Assembly (NCBI RefSeq): GCF_036373705.1
Contig: NC_089863.1
Span: forward strand, 2,745,944-2,809,943
Direction: 5' to 3'
Source: Amia ocellicauda
Taxonomy: Eukaryota; Chordata; Actinopteri; Amiiformes; Amiidae
Length of the DNA stretch: 64,000 bases
Part shown: positions 23,785 to 31,865 of the stretch, piece after piece
How the letters are laid out: the number at the start of each line of letters is the position of its first letter
How positions within the stretch are numbered: the stretch's first letter is position 1
The notes under the pieces: model-generated
The model's database searches: none
What the model saw: the letters and a program-made list of their open reading frames with translations, nothing else
Told to the model about the DNA's origin: nothing
Translations under genes and position numbers: made by a program

Positions 23785-24110
23785 TGGCTTGGTTTGCAAT
23801 TGCTTTCTCTAGAACCTTAGAAAGCAGAGGAAGGTTTGAAATACGTCGATAGTGTTTAAGTGAGTTAGGGTCAGCACTGGATTTCTTAAGAAGTGGTTTA
23901 ATTACAGCTATTTAAAATGATTCAGGAACAGATCTGAGGATAAAGAGGCATTCATAATATTGTGTATTCTGTGAATAATTAATGGCAGAGATTGTTTTAG
24001 CAGTTTAGTGGGTATAGGGTCTAGTGCGCAGGTTGTAGTTTTCATTTTAGTAATTAAGGAGACCAATTCCTGGTCATTTACTACGTTAAACGAGTCCAAG
24101 GAAGGCAGGG
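23785..24110 (-). mobile_element. LINE fragment, N-terminal reverse transcriptase (L2/Rex-like)
   Basis: Minus-strand reading gives TTCALDPIPTKLLKQSLPLI and, in a second segment, KHYRRISNLPLLSKVLEKAI. These are RT motifs of fish L2-type LINEs (TCALDPLPT and NYRPISNLPFLSKVLEK). A stop separates the two segments. Both ends are missing. It lies directly left of the ZP3 array edge. Confidence 0.82.
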
Positions 24111-24199
24111 GCTGTGAAGGACTGCATGTGTCGGCTATAGTATTTGTGTGTTTCCAGTTCTAATGTCAGTGACTTTGCTATTCAAATGATCCATAAAGA

Positions 24200-24527
24200 C
24201 CTTCCAGGCATGGACAAATCTGCCTTCTTCAGAGAGCTGAAGAACAGACATGGCTACATCCTGGTCACCACCAATGGTACGGTATCTGTAACTTTGCTGG
24301 CTGCTTGTGGAGGGGTGTGTGTGCATGGATGTATAACCCTGCCCTGCTTCCACAGAGCAGTGGATCAGACTCTCCCCAAAGAACATCTACTACCTGGGTC
24401 AGCCCATGTACTTCCAGGCCACAGGCTACTTTGCCACTGAAGGGCAGCGGCTGTTCATCCAGTCCTGCTATGCCACGGCCTCTCCAGATCGGCACTCCAA
24501 GCCCAGGTTCACTGTGATTGACAACTT
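24200..24527 (+). pseudogene. Truncated ZP3-like gene (exon 3 part and exon 4)
   Basis: Only the last 77 bases of exon 3 (24,200-24,276) and exon 4 (24,356-24,527, lacking its last few bases) remain. The intron between them is intact with normal splice signals. The piece encodes FFRELKNRHGYILVTTN and onward to FTVIDN. Upstream is foreign sequence; downstream the exon runs straight into the LTR-like element. It carries Ile after Gln-Trp (as in copy 3) where copies 1 and 2 have Leu. Confidence 0.9.
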
Positions 24528-25345
24528 AACTTAACTTGTGTCAATTTCAGACTAAACGGTTAAACAGGAATGAGAAGATATTTCTCGGCGTTGACAGATT
24601 TTATTTCTAAAATTATCAACAAAACAGTTTAATGCAACACACACTTATATTTAAGAAAACTAAATTATATTACACATTCTAGAGTTATGAATCACAGATT
24701 AACATTTCTAATTGATTTCTCAATTGTCATGAATCATGAACGCCAAACTGTTAAACTTATCTGAACTTCGTCGCAGAGAGGCCTCTCTGGCTTCGGGCTC
24801 AGATAACAGTACATGTCACGAGGTCCGTGTGTTTTGGAACAAAGGCAGTCCGGTTCGGCTTTGTCCAAGAACTTCCTATCAGTCAATGCACCTGGAAGTT
24901 GGGGTTTCGCGAAAGTAGAGTCGTTTCCAAAAAGATTTTTCCACTGGTTTGAAGGCTCCAAGGTTGTGCACAAAATCTTCTTGGCAAGCAGGGTCTCTCA
25001 CCGTACTTATTTGAAGACAAAATCTTTGAGGAAAGCAGGGCCCTGTTTGTTCCAAGGGTCAAGTTTCTTAAGACTCAGATAGCTATTTAAATGACTGACA
25101 CTTTCGTATACAGTCGACTTAGTCAATTGTCCAGCTGTAAAACTCCACTGATCAGGTGGGCACAGGCGGGCAGCGCAGTCTGTAAAGTTCTTTATTTAAT
25201 AAAGTCCTTTAAAGAATTCTTCGTACGGCTCAATCTCCTTCTCCCAGTTTAACTCTTCTGTTGCCGGCAAAGACTTGGTTGGTTTCTGGTTCCGGTTCTG
25301 GCAACAGAGCTACAGGTTGAGCTGTGGCAGCGAGTTACTGGTTCA

Positions 25346-25388
<43 letters not shown>

Positions 25389-25826
25389 ATGTCCTCTGTT
25401 CCTTATAGTCTGTCAGATCAATAGGTGGTTGGTCCCTGAGTTCTTGAGATTGGATTTCAGTTTTAGCCCCCAGTGTCCTATTGGAGGGGGGCTTGATTTA
25501 TGACTGATGTCAATCCATGCCATCTTTTGGAAATGCCGGTTGGCCTGGGTTCGTAGCTCTATGTCGGGATTTCGGCTCTCATCCACTTCAAAGAGTTTTT
25601 ATCACCTACAGGCCCCTTTCTCCAGACATTTCACAGCAGGACTCTAAACCATTCGGCCCATTCTCGGTGCCATCCTCCCCAAAACTGTCACTTTGATGCA
25701 AACCAGTTCCAAGCTGATGAGCTAAGGAAATCTGATAACTTTGGGGGGGGAGAGGTCTTCTTTAGATCAGTGCTTCAGCTCAGAGCCCAAATGCTCTTAT
25801 CCAAATACACCCAACATAACGCTACA
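24528..25826 (-). mobile_element. LTR-like element, 5'-part lost, unit 0
   Basis: Inverted relative to 8,074-9,899. It begins inside the element and ends with the ACGCTACA terminus at 25,826. It is broken by the unit 0 deletion. Its (GA)n run is much longer than in the other units. Confidence 0.6.
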
Positions 25827-26488
25827 CACCTGTTCTGGTATTCCAACTGATGGAGGGTCTACAAACCATGATGCTTGACTAATTGAAGTCCGCCTATTGC
25901 CAACCACTCTGAAGATCAAAATAATCCTGCAGCCCACAACCCCAGCCGTACATTAAGAGGGACAATATCACCCAGACAGCTTAGAAAGAAAGGAAGGCTG
26001 GTTGCTGTCAGTATTTGTTTGTAGCTGCTTTCCTGGTGGCGGTTAGCATTCTTTACCTGCCCTGGATTCATTCACATGATTCACTCTGCAGAGAGTGGCT
26101 GTCAAAATGGTGTCCAAACATTTAATGCTCTCTCTAGTTTGACCCTTAATAGACAAGGGGGATTAATTGGATTAAATGAAATCTAAACCCTGCTGTGTCA
26201 AGTGAGAGAAATGCATCAGGCAAGCGCAAATCTATAGGGTGCCAACTGTAACCCCTGAGTCCTTTTGCTTCAGAGTGTCCTTTTTCACAGCCTCCGTGTA
26301 TTTTTTTTACCCACATTTCTATATAATGAAATGCTAAATCTCAATGTTTGGAGAAATAATTTTGACTGAATGCTTAGTTTGCAAAGCCCATATTTTGGAT
26401 GTATCTACACTGTTCACTTTGAAATAAATATTTAACCTGATCGAGGAGACCCCCGAAATAAATCTATAGCTTTGCCCCATCGTGCCTG

Positions 26489-26604
26489 TTTTGGTGTCCA
26501 TTTAATAACAAAGTGATCCAAGGATCCTATCCAGTGTGGTTTTGAATGTTCCCACATTTTCAGCTTCATCCACATCACTGGGGAGTTTGTTCCAGATTTG
26601 TGCC
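26489..26604 (-). mobile_element. CR1 LINE scrap, unit 0
   Basis: It matches part of the CR1 fragment at 13,916-14,010 (GTGTCCATTAATAACTAAGT region through GGGGAGTTTGTTC). It is 5'-truncated, too short to code and present in all four units. Confidence 0.75.
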
Positions 26605-27208
26605 AAAAATGTCGGGGTGGGAAATTCTTTCAACATTGATTTCTTTGTGTAGTGTTGTTTTCAGCACAGTCCTCAAATCCTGTTGTCCTTGTTGCCACAA
26701 CAGGTAAGTGTGTGTTCCTGGGTGGTAAAAGATCCCTTGTCAGAAGTGGGATGCAAAGCCAAGCCTCCAGAGGAATTTCATCAGAAAGCACAAACAACCC
26801 TTATATTGCACAGGTGTGCAGATCAGTGTGGTAGAATTCAAAAGGAAAGGTAGCTCCCACTCGTGAATAGTTACAGGAATTGTCCCGTCCGCTCTTGATC
26901 TTGAAACGGGCACATATGAACTCCTGTGAAATAACAAGAGATGGATTACTACCCCTTCTCTGCTGCAGCAGAATTTTACTACCTATTGTGCAGATCAGGG
27001 CTTGCGTTTGTCACCAATGTGCCTCGATTTATTTCTGAAATATAACTCCCAGAAAGCATTGTCTTTGTGTTTTTGAAATTGAATAACCTCAAAAGAAAGA
27101 AATGATCCAGTCAATTGATAAAAAAAGTCTAGCCGCTGCATTCTGTAATGAAAAAAAAATTAGATGACAATTACAATCAAAGCAAGAAAGAAAGCGGGCT
27201 GTGTTAGA

Positions 27209-27279
27209 TGCGCCAGCCGGGAATTAAACCCGAGTTACAAGAATGGGAATCTTGTATGATACCACTACACCACTGGCGC
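27209..27279 (-). tRNA. tRNA-Gly (anticodon CCC), unit 0
   Basis: A 71-base cloverleaf: acceptor GCGCCAG pairs with CTGGCGC, and the anticodon loop is TTCCCAT. It matches vertebrate tRNA-Gly-CCC closely. The T-loop reads TTTAATT, so the near-universal C56 is T; the other units read TTTGATT. That change and a T-G pair at the base of the T-stem raise doubt about function. A T-run that could end Pol III transcription lies about 48 bases downstream. Confidence 0.72.
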
Positions 27280-28449
27280 TGCTGGGGAAGCTCTGGCTTG
27301 TGTCCTTGAAGCAAATTCACAAGACGTCTAGAAAACGTCCCATGGGGCAAGATGATGTCTTAATGATTATCCTTATTAGTCTGTTGTCGATCTGCTTAAT
27401 TCGTACCTAGCCAATCACTACATCACAGGGGCATGGTTGGCATTTGTGGAAAATATATCTTCATGATAGTGCATCGGAATATTCAAAACTGAAGGATAGT
27501 AATGGGATTGGTAGCAGCCGATATTATTAATATTTTATGAACAACTAGGCGGTGTTGCAGGCTGTTGTTTTTGTGGATGGTTTGCTGGTCTGTTGTATAA
27601 CTGCCCTGCAGAGACAATCAGTATGAAGGCGAACACGATTTCGTTAACGTGTGCCCATTTACAAGTTCAATGAATGAATACATAAATACAGCAGATCTGG
27701 GTTTCCCTCTAAAACATTAAGGACTGGTTTCATAAATGCGTCCATAAGTCCATAAACACCACGAGTACAACGTGCACACTTTAGTTCAGATATAACCTGC
27801 TCTATTGTAGCTGCTGTTACTGTACGATTCATTGTGAAATGTGTGTATTTTGTATCAACTGCAACTTGCCCTGGTTAAGGACGCCTACGGTGTATATTAC
27901 AAATATTACAAAAATTGTTGTTTGCAGTTACAAATCTGTAGTAAGAGTAATAAGTTAAGGGAGTCAAGTTGAGCCATTTAAAATACTAATCTACTAATGA
28001 TGATTACAATAACAACAACAATAATAATAAAATAGCAAATATTTATTTTAGTGTTGCACATGGAAACGTTCTCTTACCGTAGTGTAATGCTTGTCTGAAT
28101 ATAATGTTGTCTATAGACGTTAAGCTATTCCTAATATCTCTTAAGAGAAACGTATTTATTACGCTGTCTCCAATCATCTAAAGCATACAGAATAAAATAG
28201 CAACAAAAGTCCTTTCCACACCAGGCTCTATCGCTCGTAGAGTTGCTTAAAACGAGACACAAACCAAACCCACAATTGCTCCGCTCCTCCCACAACAGGG
28301 CGTGGACTTCCGACACTGGCCTGGTTTTCCTGTGGCGCTTTATTAGAACAACAAGAGATAACAGTGTGTTTCTGTCTTCATTCGACCGCATGTGTGGGTG
28401 TAACTTTGTAATTGTTTAATGAGGTCCCGCAAAGTTTGGGGTGAAATGC

Positions 28450-28572
28450 AAAGTAATCTAATAGTAAAGTAACTACTTACTTTGCCCAGGGAGTAATAAG
28501 TATTAAGTTACTGTTTATATGAGTAAAGAATACAATGTAATATATTATTTTCTGTGAGTAATGACCAAACAC
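28450..28572. mobile_element. MITE-like repeat (AAGTAACT type), unit 0
   Basis: Sequence of the kind AAAGTAACTACTTACTTT and CCCAGGGAGTAATAAG, ending CCAAACACTG. It resembles the fish non-autonomous DNA element known by its repeated AGTAACT motifs. Decayed. Confidence 0.5.
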
Positions 28573-28649
28573 TGCTCTTTTCTTTCTCTTTTGGCTTGTT
28601 AGTTTGTTGTTGACAGAGATTCAAAGTGTGAGAAAAGCAAGCTGGCAGT

Positions 28650-28721
28650 GGGGATGTAGCTCAGTGGTAGAGCGCATGCTTCGCATGTATGAAGTCCTGA
28701 GTTCAATCCTCAGCATCTCCA
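28650..28721 (+). tRNA. tRNA-Ala (anticodon CGC), unit 0
   Basis: A 72-base cloverleaf with GGGGATG/CATCTCC acceptor, D-arm GCTC/GAGC, anticodon stem CATGC/GTATG with loop TTCGCAT, T-arm CTGAG/CTCAG with loop TTCAATC, and discriminator A. Box A and box B are intact and a TTTT terminator follows 9 bases downstream. This unit differs from the others by one base in the variable region (AAGTC against AGGTC). It decodes GCG. Confidence 0.92.
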
Positions 28722-29223
28722 TGGCTGTCTTTTAATGGAGTCCGTGCACTATGTCATTGGATGCACATAGCAAATACCGATGAAATCAGGATCCCGTGAT
28801 TCATCGGTCACACTAGCGTGAACCTTTTAGGCACTCTCTCCCAGCATTCGTCCGAGAAACACTGTGTGTATGCATTTATTGTGAGAAGTGGAGCTACTAA
28901 GCTACTAAAAAAGAAGTGTTAACCAAGCACCCAACGATGCGTTTTCTCCCACTGAATTGTGCACCTCGAAAGTCTACCAAATGCAGACTCCTTAGCAAAG
29001 CATTGTCCCCCACAGGACACCGACTTATATGTTGACCCTCCCTCTCTCCATAATCAATCCATCAGCTAGGAACGGACCTAAATTCATGATGAAATTACAT
29101 GTGCAATCAAAGCAAGATAGAGAGCATGCTGTGTCAGTTGCACAAGAAGAAGAAGACGAAGAAGAAGAAGAATACTTTCACCAGTATTCACCCGAGCGTT
29201 TCATCAACCGCCCTTAGGCCAGA

Positions 29224-29295
29224 GACCTCGTGTGGCAAGGGTAGCGCGTCTGACTCCAGATCAGAAGGCTGTGTGTTCAAATGACGTCGGGGTCA
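29224..29295 (+). pseudogene. tRNA-Trp (CCA) pseudogene, unit 0
   Basis: It aligns end to end with vertebrate tRNA-Trp, including the anticodon loop ACTCCAGA. Two of four D-stem pairs are lost (TGGC against GCGC) and the closing T-stem pair is G-G. The same defects occur in all units, so decay predates the amplification. Confidence 0.78.
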
Positions 29296-29464
29296 GTGTT
29301 TTGTACACCAGCAGTCACCAGTAACACAAAGGTTGCATGAGTAATTGCACAGCTGGCACTGTAAAGTGAAAATGCACACTCTTGTTGATTTTGCAAAAAG
29401 CATTTAAAGTAGCATGAAAGCGTACACTTGCCAGCTGAGAATAGACAGAGAAGCAAGTGTCTTT

Positions 29465-29536
29465 TGTATTGGCTGGGAATCAAACTTAGATCAACTGATC
29501 AGAAGGCAGCTATGCTAACCACTATACCACAAACAC
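29465..29536 (-). pseudogene. tRNA-Gly (TCC-derived) pseudogene, unit 0
   Basis: It retains GGTATAGTGGTTAGCATAGC of vertebrate tRNA-Gly-TCC. The anticodon loop has become CTTCTGA (TCT) with a mismatched stem, and the T-arm and acceptor are eroded. Confidence 0.75.
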
Positions 29537-29735
29537 TTATATATAAGGTCCACACAATATGTGATTCCAGTCGAACTTGATTCCAGCATGGCAAAGTGGC
29601 AGGCAATTTGTTGTCCATATTGCAATCAGTCAAACATTTGGGAAGGCCGATTTTGGGAATCTCAACTTTCCTGTTCATGAGTGCGGAATGAAATTGTCCA
29701 TTAGCAGCTTTCCAGATCTTTTTCGAAAAGGATCA

Positions 29736-29807
29736 AAAAACAAAAGGGTTTCAATGCATCACCCTCTGGGTTATAAGCCCAGCTGGCTTGCACTGTGCCA
29801 CTCTGCT
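29736..29807 (-). pseudogene. Initiator tRNA-Met-derived pseudogene with TAT anticodon, unit 0
   Basis: The 5' half matches initiator tRNA-Met (AGCAGAGTGGC) and the anticodon stem CTGGG/CCCAG is kept. The loop is CTTATAA, turning CAT into TAT. The T-arm and 3' acceptor strand no longer pair. Confidence 0.75.
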
Positions 29808-30650
29808 CTTAACACACACATCCACCTGTTACCGTCACAGCCAGTCCTATATTGCAATCAATACAAGTTTGCAAAGCCCTGCGTTATTTCCACTTTCCTG
29901 TTCAAGACTGCACACCAAGCTTCTCCATGCACTGGAGCAGCTTTCCAGGTTTCAGTGCTTTCACATTTCACCCTGTATGTGCTGTGGGAAGCATCACCTG
30001 AAAGGGAACATGAGCCAGAGAAGCAAATGCTCTAGGGGTGGGTTGTACTAACGGGATCAGATCTTGATCTTGATCTCAATTGTGTTGTACTAAACGGATC
30101 AGGACTCAATCTGAGCTCAGATCCGAGCTCAAAAATGATCGTGCTTTTGAGCAGGATCAGAGCTTTATCCGACTTTTTAACATTCAGGAAGTCTGTAGAC
30201 TTCATCTAGTTCGCCGGCATCCAACACGCACACCGCAGCTATTTAAAGACAGGCAAAAGCCTTTAGAGGTTTCTTGGGAGGAAGACGTATGATTGCTGTA
30301 TAGATTAGCAGCATGAAACATACTTAACCTCACAGACATAGTTGATCCTGTTTGAGGACCTACATCGAAGCGCAGTCATACCTTACCAAAACGTTTGGAG
30401 CTGCGTTCACCGTTGAGATATTTTGCAACTGGCAGGTTTCAGCAAATACTAGGTAACATTGTCGATGTAGTCAAGTCTGGTTCAGCACAGATAAACAATG
30501 AAGATGTGACTTACAGTTTTACAAAGATTTGCACTTTCAAATAAACAGTATCATGTTGAACTGTACATTCTTTTGTGTCTTCATGGTGAGGTGTAGTTTG
30601 TGTGCAATTAGGGATGTATTTATTTACATTTCTGTAAAAAAGTATGTTAA

Positions 30651-30930
30651 AGCTTCAGCAACCCCGTTGCAAACTACTGTAGCAACTCCACGGCTGTGCA
30701 ACGCTTTGAGAAGCGCCCCTACACGCCATACCTGTAAGACATTTCTTAAAACTCACCTTTATACAAAAGCTTTTAAGGATCTCTCTTACTCTTAGTTTGC
30801 AAATTTTATTAAATACTCTTGCGTTGCTACTGTTGTGTTGCCTGTTTGATTTTGTATGTTCTGACTGTTTGACTTGTAGCGCTATTTGATATGAGAAAAG
30901 TGCATTATGATTACAATTGATTGGCTAGTT
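30651..30930 (+). mobile_element. L2/Rex-type LINE 3' end, unit 0
   Basis: It encodes the closing residues of a LINE ORF2 (PRLCNALRS then KTFLKTHLYTKAF) and a 3' tail of the type TAGCGCTATTTG...AAAAGTGCATTATGA, typical of fish L2-group elements. It is 5'-truncated and carried in every unit. Confidence 0.7.
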
Positions 30931-31693
30931 ATTATTATATAATTTGTGTAGCTAAAGGAACGCACAACAGTGCAAGAAACTGCAAAGGTTGTGTACTTTG
31001 TGAGGTTTGAACGGATCTAATGTGCCCTGTCCTTGACGGACAACTTTTCGGATGATGGAATACAAATGATCGTGTGGGATCCTGTGGCAATGATAAGCAG
31101 ACTGACATTATCATGCATTGGGAAACGTAGTGAACAGCTAAGCTTATTTCATTTATAAAGTCATCAGCAATAGCACAGCATAGTTTTGTCAAAGGTTTAT
31201 GATACTACCAATAATAATAATGATTAAGGAGGAGCTGACAATACAGATAAATTGTTCATGAAACAGACTTCCTTTACTTCTGTAGCACATATTGCAGTAA
31301 ACATATCGTCCTCTGACGAAACAAACGCCCTGACAAGCTCATTGAGCAAGAGATGCTCACGAGGGGCATTTCAACCACGTTAAGTAAATCAACAGGGTTC
31401 CAGCAATTAACGCCTTTTCCAAATGAATTCCAGACAATGCAGCTGCCCTTAGCTTTAACAATGGCTTGATTAGGTGGAATTTGTGAAACAATGAATTTAA
31501 ACTGCAATTTGAAAGCTATAGGCACTTCAACTTATGTGAACAACATAATACAAAAATGACAGACCTAGCCCTCTAATTCACTGGATATAACAAACACATT
31601 AATAAATGTATCCAGGCATTACACACAACATACAAGCAGCAGATACCAATAGGGATGATTCAGCTGGATGTGTTAATTGAGAGATCGCAATAG

Positions 31694-31726
31694 CAGCTGT
31701 TTGTTATTTACGTCTAGCCCTATATA
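31694..31726 (+). promoter_or_regulatory. ZP3 copy 1 core promoter: E-box and TATA
   Basis: CAGCTG at 31,694-31,699 lies 21 bases before a TATATA box at 31,721-31,726, about 140 bases before the ATG. ZP genes are known to be driven in oocytes by the bHLH factor FIGLA through E-boxes near the TATA box; that this E-box plays that role is inferred. The same pair recurs at 42,363-42,395, 53,039-53,071 and 63,710-63,742. A second E-box, CACGTG, lies at 31,845-31,850 within the leader. Confidence 0.55.
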
Positions 31727-31865
31727 GAGCAGGAGCCGTGCCCTAATGATTATCACTTTCTGGGCTAGTGTGTCTGTGAGTGAACTGGGGGTTTAGTGGT
31801 TATTGCAGAGCTGTTGTTTAATCCTCTCTTTCCAGTGGCTTTGTCACGTGCTTGTTCTGTGTGCA

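Noticed and set aside
24144-24517. Frames spanning the truncated ZP3 exons
   Set aside because: They run through an intron and foreign flank; only exons 3 (part) and 4 are real, and the locus is a pseudogene.
28131-28391. 86-codon minus-strand frame found in all four units
   Set aside because: Conservation is explained by near-identity of the units; composition and motifs do not suggest a protein, and no splice or promoter context was found.
29029-29217. 62-codon acidic frame with a Glu run
   Set aside because: The Glu run is a (GAA)n microsatellite and the frame has no other support.
29577-30035. 152-codon open frame repeated in units 0, 1 and 2
   Set aside because: It overlaps the initiator-Met relic and the internal duplication, has no recognisable domain, and is cut to 95 codons by one substitution in unit 3. 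Its repetition simply reflects unit duplication.
31803-31865. Upstream in-frame extension of ZP3 without an ATG
   Set aside because: The extension starts at a non-ATG codon. The ATG at 31,866 directly yields a typical signal peptide, as in the other copies.
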